Shown here: piece after piece, positions 55,155 through 64,000 of the stretch
Numbering within the stretch: position 1 is the first letter of the stretch
Layout: the number at the start of each line of letters is the position of its first letter
Assembly (NCBI GenBank): GCA_029339195.1
Contig: JAPTJF010000163.1
Location: 55,884 to 119,883, forward strand
From: Micractinium sp. NFX-FRZ
Lineage: Eukaryota > Chlorophyta > Trebouxiophyceae > Chlorellales > Chlorellaceae
Direction of reading: 5' to 3'
Length of the DNA: 64,000 nucleotides
Position numbers and translations under genes: made by a program
The notes under the pieces: model-generated
Database searches by the model: none
What the model saw: only the letters and a program-made list of their open reading frames with translations
What the model was told of the DNA's origin: nothing

Positions 55155-55973
55155 ATGGCGGGCAGTCAGTTGGAAGCCTATCTACATGCCGCCGCTGGCA
55201 GCGGGGACTTGGGAAAGGTGGCGGCCTGCCTGGCAGCTTGCGCGGACCCAAATGCCCGGGACAGCGGCGACTGGACGCCGCTCCTGCAGGCCGCTCGCAA
55301 CCGGCACCCAGCATGCGTGGCGGCGCTGCTGGCAGCTGGCGCACACCGAGAGGCCGGCACCTCTTATGGATACAGCCCGCTGCACGCAGCGGCAGGATCG
55401 GGCAGTGTGGAAATTGTGAGGGCGGTGCTGGCGGCAGGCGCGGCCCCATCGCCAACCGACAGGCTGCTCCGCACGCCCATGCACAACGCCGCTGTGCAGG
55501 GGCGTACCGCAGTTCTGCAACACCTCCTGGCGGCGACTCCAGATTCAGCGCTGGCCAAGGACGCCGGGGGCCGCACGCCGTTCCAAGTGGCAGCATTGAA
55601 TGGGCACTGGGATGCCACCAGGTGCCTGCTAGGCGGCGGCCCGCTGCAGCCCGCATGCACGGTGCTGATGCAGCTGGTTGTGAGCGGGCACTGGGGGGAG
55701 CCCCTTTATGCCATCTTCATCTCCCGCCAGCCACTGACAGCTGGCCAGTGGACCCTGGTGCCCACACCTTGCGCCGGCCTCGGCGCGGCGCTGCCTGCTG
55801 TGCTGGAGCGGTCGGCGGCGGAGGCTGCACTGCTGGTGCGGCACCTTCCGTCTGCCGACCGGCAGCGGCTGCACACGTTTGCACTCTGCCTGGCGCGCGT
55901 TCAGCGGCTGCAGCTTGGGCTTCAGCTCCCCACCCCTGTGATTTGGCGCCTCATGGCACTGGCAGCAGCCTGA
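55155..55973 (+). CDS. Intronless ankyrin-repeat protein (272 aa)
   Basis: A single open frame starts MAGSQLEAYLHAAAGSGDLG. Four ankyrin repeats cover residues about 5-165: GDLGKVAACLAACADPNARD, DWTPLLQAARNRHPACVAAL, YSPLHAAAGSGSVEIVRAVL with RTPMHNAAVQGRTAVLQHLL, and RTPFQVAALNGHWDATRCLL. The C-terminal 100 residues are hydrophobic-helical (PAVLERSAAEAALLVRHLPS and VIWRLMALAAA) and recall the LPxxxxYxVLAHAA end of the ankyrin gene at 10447, suggesting the same loose family. It is the only intronless gene here; the others have 2 to 17 exons. Ankyrin repeats mediate protein binding; the partner is unknown. Confidence 0.85.
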   Translation: MAGSQLEAYLHAAAGSGDLGKVAACLAACADPNARDSGDWTPLLQAARNRHPACVAALLAAGAHREAGTSYGYSPLHAAAGSGSVEIVRAVLAAGAAPSPTDRLLRTPMHNAAVQGRTAVLQHLLAATPDSALAKDAGGRTPFQVAALNGHWDATRCLLGGGPLQPACTVLMQLVVSGHWGEPLYAIFISRQPLTAGQWTLVPTPCAGLGAALPAVLERSAAEAALLVRHLPSADRQRLHTFALCLARVQRLQLGLQLPTPVIWRLMALAAA

Positions 55974-56474
55974 CGCTGCCAGGCATCTGGCCCCCTTCCT
56001 GCCCTGCCACCGCCCCGCCTGTGCCTCCCTGTCTCCCTGCTGCTGCCCATGGTTTCATTTTTGCTTGCAAAAGCCCCTTCTTTGCAAATCGGCCTGCATG
56101 CTCACCCCCGCTCCACTGTTTATGGCAGTGTTACATGTAGCTGGGCGAGAGAGTAGCAGAGAGAGAGAGCGTTGCCCTTCTTTGCCACCTGCCTGTGCGG
56201 CACTGAACACATGACGGCGGCTCTGGGGTGGACACCCCTGCCGCACTGCTGCACTGCATTGTGATGAGGGGCCAGGAGGGCGGCCATCACTCGGGATTTC
56301 AGCCGTAAACCAGGCTGCAGCAATAGGCAAGGTTGCTGCTGCCCCTCAGGCTTGGTGCTGCTACAGGCATTGCCGCTGCCGCTGGCCCCCGCTCCGCCGC
56401 TGCTGCTGTCAGCTCTGGGCCCCGGCAGTGCCACTTCTGAGCCTCAGGGCATCGGTGCACCCAGCGGTGCTTGC
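55974..56474. other. Convergent 3' flanks, no gene
   Basis: About 500 bp lie between the tail-to-tail ankyrin and WRKY genes. A (GA)n-like AGAGAGAGAG stretch occurs near 56149-56170. Nothing else is supported. Confidence 0.4.
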
Positions 56475-59400
56475 TTAGCTGTCGCCAGTGCTGCCGCAGG
56501 TGCCCCCCGCTGCAGCCGTCACCGTCGGCGGCAGCAGCGGTGCCAGCCTGGTCCACAGCGCATGCTGGCACTGGAAGGCGGTGCGCAGTGGGTGTGCATC
56601 TGGCGCCTGGGCAGCGCACTGGGGGCAAGCAAAGCGCTCGTGGCAGGTGCTGCACTGGCTCAGCTGCTCGTCCCGCTCGGCTATGGCTGCATTGATGGCC
56701 TGGCAAGTGGGGCGGGGCGGGGCAAGGAATGAAGGCGGGGAAGAGGAGAGCAGTTGATCAGTGTAGGGCGGGGGCAGGCGTGGCAACATATGGGGTTCAA
56801 AAACTCGCAGTGTGGCGAGCGGATGGCATTCTACCCACCTCTGCAGCCGGCTCCCGGCGTTTGCAACTGTGCAGGGCAGGCCTTATGTTTTTACCCTGCC
56901 GCAAATGCACAGCGCACTTTGTCCCCACACCCTAATGCCAAACACTGCGCCCACCCTGCTCAGCGCCCACCCGCCCTCACCACCTCCTCCCGCCTCCCTT
57001 CACACCCTTTGTTCCCTCCTCACATTCACGTCTCCCCAGGTCTCCAGGGGCAGGCTCAGCCGCTGGAGCAGGTGCTTCATGGGGGCCTTGCCAGGGTCCC
57101 GAAGCGCCTGCAGCTGCGAGTGGACGCGCCAGAGGGCGAGAGACTCGGGTGCCGCCGCCCTGCAGGGAGGCACATACTTGTGGATGGGAGGCTGGTGGAT
57201 GCAAGTGGTTTAAGGGAGGAGGGGGAGTCAAGATGTGCAGCAGGCAGGCGGGCAGGCGGCCAGGCACCCAGCTTGCGAAACATGCTAGGCAGGCACGCCC
57301 AGCGGGCGGCCTTAAGGCGGTCGAAAAGGCAGGCAGCCAGGGCGCAGCGAGACGCACTCTGCCGCTGCTGCCGACAGCAGTGCCTGGGCCTCTGCTGCTG
57401 CCGCTGCCTCCCCTGCCTCCTGCCGTGCTGCTGCTGCTGCTGCGGCCGCCTGCCTGGCCGCTGCCAGCTGCCCCTCCATGACGGAAGGCTGCCCCTCAGC
57501 ACCCACAACCCTGCCCTCCGCTGTCTCCAGTCCCTCCCTCAGCTTGCTGAAATGGCATTTGTCCTCGGGCGGCAGGGACATAGGCGCTACAATGGGGGCC
57601 TCTGCAGCGTCCGTCTGCCGGCTGCCGCCGGGAAGCTGCACCGCGGCTGCAGCAGCAGCGGGTGCGGCTGGCGGATCCGATGCACAGGGGGTGGCTGCTG
57701 CCGCCCTGGGTGCAGGGGGCTTTCCAGCGGGTGCGGCCAGCACCGCACCACCTGCCTCCGCAAAGGGTGCGGCTCCACGGGACGCCGCTCCTGCCGCCAG
57801 CTGCTTGCGAAACCTGTTGTTAACAAGCTTCACCTGCAGCTCTGACACTTGCTTCTTCAGGTCACCACACTGCTGCTCCAGCGCCTGCCGCTGCTCCTCG
57901 TGGGCTGCAGCCGCTGATGTAGCTGCCGCCTGCGCTGCCTCCAGCTCAGCTGCCGCTGCAGCGGCTGCCGCTTGTGCCGCCTCCAGCTGCGCTGCATGCT
58001 GCGCCTGCTGCTCCTCCTGCGCTGCCTGCACAGCGCCAAGCTCACGCTCTACGGCCTGCTGTCCCTGCTGTGCCGTCCGCAGCGCGGCCCCCTGCTCCTC
58101 CAGTGCTGCTTGCAGAGCGCCACGCTCGCGCTCCGCTGCCTGCTTCGCCTGCTCGGCTGCCCGCAGTGCCGCCCCCTGCTCCTCCTGCGTTGCCTGCAGT
58201 GCATCCCGCCCACGCTCAGCTGCCTGCTGTGCCTGCTGTGCTGCATGCAGTGCCGCCCCCTTCTCCTCCAGTGCTGCCTGCAGTGCACCCCGCTCGAGCT
58301 GTACCGCCGTACCAGCCTGCTCTGCCGTATGTAGTGCTGCTGCCAGGCCCTGCTGCTGCTTTGCCTGCTCCGCCTGTGCGGCTGCCGCTGCACTCAGATG
58401 GGCCTCCTGCTGCCTGACCTTTGCCTCTGCCTGCCCAAGCCGCTCTGCCATCCCCTTGTGCTGGGCAGCGGCAGCCTGCATGTGCAGGCACAGCGTTGCC
58501 ACGTGACCCTGAAGGCTGCCCTTGGCCACCTCCTGGCGTCCTGCTTCATGCACAGCCTCCCGCTGCCCTGCCTGCGCAGCCTCCAGCGCTGTTCTCAGGC
58601 TGGCAATCTCCTGCCGGCAGCTGCGCCGATCCTCCTTGGAGGCCGCCTGTCGTTGAGCTGCCGCCCGCTGCTGCTGCTGGTGCTCTCGAAGCGCGGTCTC
58701 AAGGTAGCGCTGCGAGGGGAACAGGCCAGGGGTGTGGATGGATGGGTGGTTTGGTGTAGGGCAGGCAGGGAGCAGGTGTCGGGCTGGGCAGGAGCACAGG
58801 TGATGACATGTGGCAGGCTATTGTAGCGGCAGGCGGGCGATCCCACAGGGGCAAAGTCAGCATGCAGGAAGGAAGGCGGGAAGGCACGTCGGCAGTCCAG
58901 GCAGCTCGCTCACCGCCACGTTTGTTGCCTCTGCTTTCATCTCCGCCAGAGTCGCCTGCAGCGCCTGCACCTCCTCACCCCTTGATCCTGGCAGCACTGC
59001 CCTCAGCTCTGCTGCCGCCACTGCCCGCTCCTGGGCAGCTGCTGCCCGAGCCGGTGCAGCGAAATGCTGCTGCGCAGCCACCACCCCAGCTGCTGCCACA
59101 GCCTGCTCCGGAACAGACGCTGCCTGTGCTGCTGCGGCGGCCTGGCCCTGCTGTGCAGCTGCCCCTGCCTGCTCCAATGCAGCCTCCGCCTGCACCTGCC
59201 CCTGATTGGCTGCCACTGCCGTCAGCTCAGCTGCCTGCAGCAGCAGGAGCTGCTGCTGCTGCTGCTGCTGCGCTGCGCGCAAGTGCTGGGCCACGCTGCC
59301 GCTGCCGCCCTCCCCATGCAACCAGCCGCTGCCGCCACTGGGGTAGCGCGGCACGGGCGGACGCTGCATGGCGCTCTGCCCCTGCCCCTGCCCCTTCTGC

Positions 59401-60976
59401 CGGGCCGGCTGCGGCTTGGGGTGGTTGTGCTCCTCCTGCACGCTGGCAGGGCAGGCCGGCACAGCACAATGGGTAATCCCAATGCATGCGACATGTTGCA
59501 GTTGGAGCGGGCCGGCAGACGTCAGGCTGCAAGCACGTGCAAGGCACGGCCCTACACACCACGGACAGCTAGATGCTGGCTGCTACATTTGGCGGATGCT
59601 AGGTTGTGGGTCCTCCACCGTGTGCCCGCCTGCCCAACCCACCTACCACCAGGCTCTGCCACACTCACCTTGCTTGGTTTTATCTTTGAAATGTGCCCCA
59701 CCCGGGGACCCTGTTCCGCCGTCTTCTTGGCTGGGCAGCCGGGGTGGGAGCAGCGGTAGTAGCTGCGCGGGTGGGGGCTCCCCTTGACCTGCTTCTCTCC
59801 ATACATGCGCCAGCAGTAGCCGTCACTATGGGGTGCCCGACCCCCGCTGACTCGCTGCTCTATCAAGTGAGCGGCAGCAGCTTGCCCGGCCGCAGCTTGT
59901 GAGGGCGCTGCCGCTGTGGCTGTGCAAACTGGAAGCACTGCTGTCGCTGCCGCTGCTGCCGCTGCCGAGGTTTCTGCTGCGGCTGACGGCGTTGCTGTTG
60001 GCGCAGGCTGTGGCAGCGCCGGCACCGGCACGGCTGCGCTCCCCTTGCCCTGCCATGCTGAGTCCACAGTGAGCAGGTGCTCCTGAAAGAGAGCAACCAG
60101 CTCCTGGGGGGGTGCGCTGTTCACAAATGCCAGCAGATGTGCCGGGGGTGCACCGCCAAGTCCTGCTGAATCACAGCCGAACTGCTCAGCGGCTGGCCTG
60201 CCCACGCACGGCAGTAGGTCTGCAGAGGCTGCACTGCCCAGGCCTGAAGTGCTCCAGCCGTGCCGCTCCAGGCTGTGCGCGGCAGCTCCCACCTCCGGGG
60301 CCAGGGGAAGGGGCGTGCCCGCCCAACTTCCCTGAGTGCCTGCTGTGCCTGCTGTGCCTGCTGCTGCTGCGCCTGCCGCTGCTGATGTCATGCCAGATGC
60401 ACCAATGGAGCCTGCTGGCTGCGCCGCTGCATTTGTCTTGCCTGCAGCTGCTACTGCCAAGCCCTGTATGCCACCCTCCCCCTGCGGCTCCGCCAGTTGT
60501 CCTCCAGCCTCAGCTGCCCCACCTCCCATCCAACCGCTGCCGGGGCGGCCGCCCTGGTGGGCTAGCAGCCCGAACTGGCTGCAGTCAGGCCTGGCCGCAG
60601 TGCTGCCTCCCCATGGCTTCCCCTCCTCCTGCTTCTGCTCCTGCTGCTGCTGCGGCGGCGGCGGAGGCGGCCTCTTTGGCTGCCGCTGCAGCGATGTGGC
60701 TTCGCCGGCTGCAGCTGCAACCAAGGCCGCAGCTGCTGCCGCCACTTCATCGCTAGAGTCCACTAAGTTTGCCATTTCTGACCCATCCGGTGACGCTTGC
60801 GAGCTCCGCAGGCTGCCTGTGAGCCGCAGCCTCTTGCTGCCACTGTCGAGCCACCCACTGCCCCAACTACTCTCAGCTGGCGTACTGCCGGCGCGCTTGG
60901 CGGCGGCGCGCTTGGCGGCGGCGCTCTGGCGTGCCGCCGGGGTGGGCGCCTGGGCTAGCCCTCCCTCTACATCCAT
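56475..60976 (-). CDS. WRKY transcription factor with giant coiled coil and CxxC tail (5 exons, 1180 aa)
   Basis: Exons in transcript order are 60976-59669, 59435-58914, 58709-57358, 57159-57024 and 56699-56475, with phases 0, 0, 2 and 0. The WRKY domain is at residues about 382-442: [31 protein letters not shown] (C-x4-C), then KIKPSK joined across intron 1 to EEHNHPKP, supplying the HxH zinc ligands. The heptad is WRMYGEK in place of WRKYGQK. An Ala/Gln-rich coiled coil of about 600 residues follows, with repeats of [15 protein letters not shown] type. The end carries [13 protein letters not shown], a possible zinc ribbon. WRKY proteins bind W-box DNA; the Lys-to-Met change should alter or weaken contact with the TTGAC core. 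The N-terminal third is disordered, with KRAAAKRAG nuclear signals. Upstream codons without ATG are open to 61096. Confidence 0.87.
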
Positions 60977-61726
60977 CGGCAATCTGGGGCTGATGCCAGG
61001 TGCTCTGGTTTGGGGAGGCGCATGCACGCACAAGTGCGCACAAAGGAAGGTGAGCGCCTGCCCCTGCAGGTGTGGGGCTGGTGTCGTCCCGAGCAAGCAG
61101 CACTGGTGGGGATGGCTCCAGATGATTCAGGAGCGACTGCTGATGCTGGCACGCTCGCTGAGAAAGGGACCAACAGTGCAGGTTCAAGCAGGAGCAGAAG
61201 AGAGCTCAGCCCGAAGTGGTCCAAGCGTGCAAACCGATCCCTGGTGGTTGGCGATCGAAACACTCCTCCCTAAAGATGCGTAGAGTGAGAAATGGAGGGT
61301 CGCCAGCATAGCGCAGCGGGACGGCGGCGGGAAGAGCCGCAGCCGCAGCTGTAGGCCTTGCATGCCACTTGCTTCACTCTCTTTACGCCTGATTGTGATG
61401 GTAAAAGGCTACATGGATCCCACTTTTGTCAAATGCGTCATACAGGTCGACTTGGCTTAGCGATTGGCCCCTCGCCTGTGCCTCCCCATCCCCTGTGCTG
61501 CTCCTGCTTGTCCCTTTCCTCGGACAAGAAGTTCAACCACCTTCTCTCGGGGGCAGCGTTGCAGGCATTATCAGAGGGAGGATAGTGAATGAATGGGAGG
61601 GAAATCACGAAGCGGCGTGGTGTGGATAAATAGTGTGGCGTCAATACCTTCCAGTAAATACACATGCTACTAAGTACAGGAGAGTCGGTGCAGAACCGAG
61701 CGTCAGTGGGTGAATGAGACAGCACA
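60977..61726. other. Upstream region of WRKY gene and 3' flank of arrestin-like gene
   Basis: 750 bp lie between two minus-strand genes. The left portion should hold the WRKY promoter and 5' UTR, the right portion the 3' UTR of the arrestin-like gene; 61600-61720 is relatively AT-rich. No gene is called. Confidence 0.4.
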
Positions 61727-63479
61727 TCACACAGCGGAAAACCCAGCAGCTGCGTCGTCTGTGCTGGCGGCGGCAGAGTGTGCCCAGTCGCTCCCATCTG
61801 CAGGCACGCCGGCGCCCGTAGTGCCACTCATCTGCATGCCGGTGCCGCTAGTGGTGCTGACAGCAGTGTGCGCCACAATGGACGCATGTGCAGGCACGCC
61901 CCTGCCGGCAGTGGCGATGGGCACCCCTCCAGAGTGTTTGTTGCTTGCCGAGCGCGCCCAGAAGGGCGCATCTGCAGGCGGGGAGCAGGCATGCAGGTGT
62001 AGGGTGATCAATTGTGCAATTCCATAACGAGGCAACGCAAACGGTGGTCAAGGGGCACATGTGGCAATGGCCCGCTCCACCTGCCGCCACAGCTGCATGC
62101 GCCCCTGTTCACTCACCCGGCTGCAGCAGCTTGGGCGCCGGCGCCGGCGCCGACGGCACGGCAATGAACTCGGGTGAGTGCACCTCACTGGGCGCCCAGT
62201 ACGGCGGCGGCTCCAAAAAGAAGGGGGCCTCTGCCGTGGGCTGCGGCTGCGGTGCCAGCACAAGCAGCGGCACCTGCAGGGTTTTGGGAGGGCAGGGAAC
62301 GCATGTGTAGCGGGATGAGCTGCAGGGCGCGTTGGTGAGGGCAGCAAGGGCAGCAGGAGCAGGCCAGAGCGACATGTTGTGGCACGGTGCAAAGGAAGGG
62401 GCCACGCATTCATGCCAGCAGCATTGGGAGATGGGTAGGCACCCACCTCTGAACCGACCTCGCCGCTCACCGCACTTCTAGTTCACCTTCTAGTTCACCC
62501 GGTGCCCACCTTAGCGCTCACCCCAGCCTCTCTCTCGGAACCTTCTCCTGCCTTGCTCCTGTGCCTCCCCTTCTCCCCGCTGCCACTCCTGCCTGTTTGC
62601 CCGGCCACACCCAGCACACACGCAGCTTCGCATCACGTGAGAACAACCACAGCAGATCTTTCACAACGCAATCCTCAACAGGAAGATGAGCGGGCACCCC
62701 ACCCCACCCTGCCCACCCTCAAATGCACCCCAGCGTACCTTCAGCTTGACATCCGGGACGCACGACCCCAGCCTGCAGGTCACCTTCACGAAATAGTCGC
62801 AGCGGACTAGGTCGCCTGCCATGGAAGGCATCAGCCCTGCCGGCAGCCTCAGCTTCATGCGCCTGCTTGGCGGGGGGCAGCAATTTAGATGGGGCGGGTC
62901 ACGGCGACACACAGGGAATGGGAAGCGCTACCATTCATGCGTGCGGCATGTGCCTGGCCCCTGTGTTGCTGTGGCTGCCCTCTTGTGAGGCAGCTGGCAG
63001 TGGCCCACCTGGCCAGGCCGCCCTGCAGCGTGGTGAAGGGCGGCACCCCCTCGTGCGCCGCCAGCGCAAACTCGTCGTGGAACGTGCGCTGGGACCGGTA
63101 GGCCCCGCAGCTCAGAAGCACGGTCTCGTGTTTCAAGCAGAGCTGGGGACGGGAGGGGAGGGGACGGGAGGGGAGCGGGACAGCAGGCGGCGGATGGGTC
63201 AGTCGACATTGGAGCGGGCACACACCATCCAGGGGCGGGCGCAAAGTGCAAAGCGATGCGGTGCCAAGCGGGGGCACGATGTGAGGGAACCCCAGGCCAG
63301 GAGCAGTACCGTCAGCAACACTTGGCATCTCCACTATCCCGCCGCTCTTCGCGCATGCACACATGCGCAGTGCACATGTGTGCTGCACTTCAGTGCTTGG
63401 CCAGTGCCACAGACAGCAGGTTTGCTAACAACACCCGCACCTCAATTGCCTTCACAGGCAACTTGCTGCGGTTGTCCAC
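61727..63479 (-). CDS. Arrestin-like protein, C-terminal part (5 exons seen, 5' end missing)
   Basis: Recognised exons in transcript order are 63479-63435, 63142-63009, 62862-62739, 62273-62117 and 61971-61727, giving 234 residues. The sequence reads VDNRSKLPVKAIEVR-LCLKHETVLL, then RTFHDEFALAAHEGVPPF, MKLRLPAGLMPSMAGDLVRC, DYFVKVTCRLG and VKLKVPLLVLAP. This is the arrestin C-domain pattern (V.N.S...V..I.V.L, then a beta strand with V.Y.vkV.......d..l.vPl.v). PPPYWAPSE follows, and PPxY-type motifs in alpha-arrestins recruit ubiquitin ligases. The tail is Ala/Thr/Ser-rich. The arrestin N-domain must lie to the right, within or beyond the retroelement or outside the window. Such proteins act as trafficking adaptors. 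The first listed exon could end six bases earlier (63441). Confidence 0.68.
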
Positions 63480-63825
63480 CTGCACGTGAGGAGGAAAGCC
63501 GTCGTGGTTAAGGGCTCTGTGGCGACCCAGCAGTGCTGCGGGCACCCACACCAGGCTGGAAGGGACAGCCATGTGATGTGAGGAGGTCAAGGGCCGGGTA
63601 GCAGAGCAGCGCGGCATGAAGCACCCCTGCTGACGGCCTGACGGCCTGCTGCTCTGGCAGGCGGCCGCCCTGCTGCATCCGCCATGATGTGTTTCATCGA
63701 CCAACAGCCAGAGTGGCCACTGGTGTATGCAGCCTCCCGTCGGTGCCCACGCCCTGCTAATGTCACACCGCACCTCCCACCCACGCACCCCCTCCCCATT
63801 TCACAAAGGGCCGTAGCTGCGGTAG
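63480..63825. other. Probable arrestin gene intron, upstream exons not found
   Basis: An unbroken minus-strand frame crosses this stretch but resembles no arrestin N-domain. It may be one long intron. The RT-like sequence begins at its right end. Confidence 0.3.
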
Positions 63826-64000
63826 ATCATTCACATCAGTCAGATCATTCAGTCCCTCTACGCCTCGGTCACCGCCCGCGCCCTCTCACCCGAGGGCCTC
63901 ACAGACCCCTTCCCCTGCGACCTCGGCGTCAAACAAGGTTGCCCCCTCAGCCCCCTCCTCTTTGGCCTCTACATTGACCGCGTCGCCCCCCTCATACAAG
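63826..64000 (+). mobile_element. LINE-type reverse transcriptase fragment, 5'-truncated, runs off edge
   Basis: Read from 63826 in the frame of 63841, the + strand encodes IIQSLYASVTARAL, then DPFPCDLGVKQGCPLSPLLF, then GLYIDRVAPLIQ. The GVKQGCPLSPLLF block is the hallmark region of non-LTR (LINE-like) reverse transcriptases just before the catalytic Y/FADD motif, which would lie beyond the edge. In-frame stops at 63814 and 63823 directly precede it, so the element starts mid-domain, as 5'-truncated LINE insertions do. It lies antisense to the arrestin-like gene. Confidence 0.85.

Noticed and set aside
57478..58506. 342-codon + frame rich in Cys/Ser/Ala
   Set aside because: It is the antisense shadow of the WRKY gene's repetitive coiled coil.
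60336..61283. 315-codon + frame
   Set aside because: Antisense to the N-terminal exon of the WRKY gene, whose motifs are clear.

Overview
The window is nuclear DNA of a green alga, most likely a Trebouxiophyte of the Chlorella/Micractinium kind. The evidence is very high GC, long Ala/Gln/Pro/Ser-rich disordered proteins, genes cut into many short exons by roughly 60-600 bp GT-AG introns, a plastid-type starch synthase with a transit peptide, a WRKY factor and Golgi glycosyltransferases. No bacterial-style operons are present. I rebuilt 17 protein-coding genes by matching splice-site sequence, intron phase and protein continuity; in 16 of them every exon junction keeps frame from ATG to stop. 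One more fragment, of a reverse transcriptase, runs off the right edge.

Layout, left to right: a Gln-rich unknown protein (701-2949, +); a 1332-residue chromatin-type protein with a Tudor-like module (3937-9138, -); a small ankyrin protein (10447-12324, -) divergent from a HAD-fold 5'-nucleotidase-like enzyme (12684-15867, +); a small predicted plastid membrane protein (16996-18186, +); a coiled-coil protein (19359-21532, -) divergent from a protein with SSRLDxLL repeats (21712-26040, +); a four-span membrane protein (27169-28811, -) divergent from a secreted Cys-containing protein (29865-31657, +); a 17-exon starch synthase (32825-39315, -); a GT31 galactosyltransferase-like gene (40531-43230, -) divergent from a beta-propeller/GT4 fusion (43441-48298, +); a plastid-targeted coiled-coil protein (49515-51907, -) divergent from a phytocyanin-like secreted protein (52474-54084, +); an intronless ankyrin protein (55155-55973, +); a giant WRKY/coiled-coil protein (56475-60976, -); the C-terminal half of an arrestin-like gene (61727-63479, -); and a 5'-truncated LINE-type reverse transcriptase (63826 to the edge, +).

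Functionally this is a mixed housekeeping neighbourhood. Carbohydrate work is the commonest theme: starch elongation in the plastid, plus two divergently paired Golgi-type glycosyltransferase genes sharing a 210 bp promoter. Two secreted proteins with Pro/Ala-rich tails would suit the cell surface. Short head-to-head intergenic regions (179-570 bp) suggest shared promoters for several pairs. The sense strand of 3' flanks is often pyrimidine-rich, so convergent regions look G-rich on the + strand.

The most striking non-gene signal is a repeated habit of local tandem duplication (about 22-120 bp units) that copies exon/intron boundaries. Degenerate 'ghost' donors, acceptors and even a ghost stop region lie beside real ones in at least six genes.
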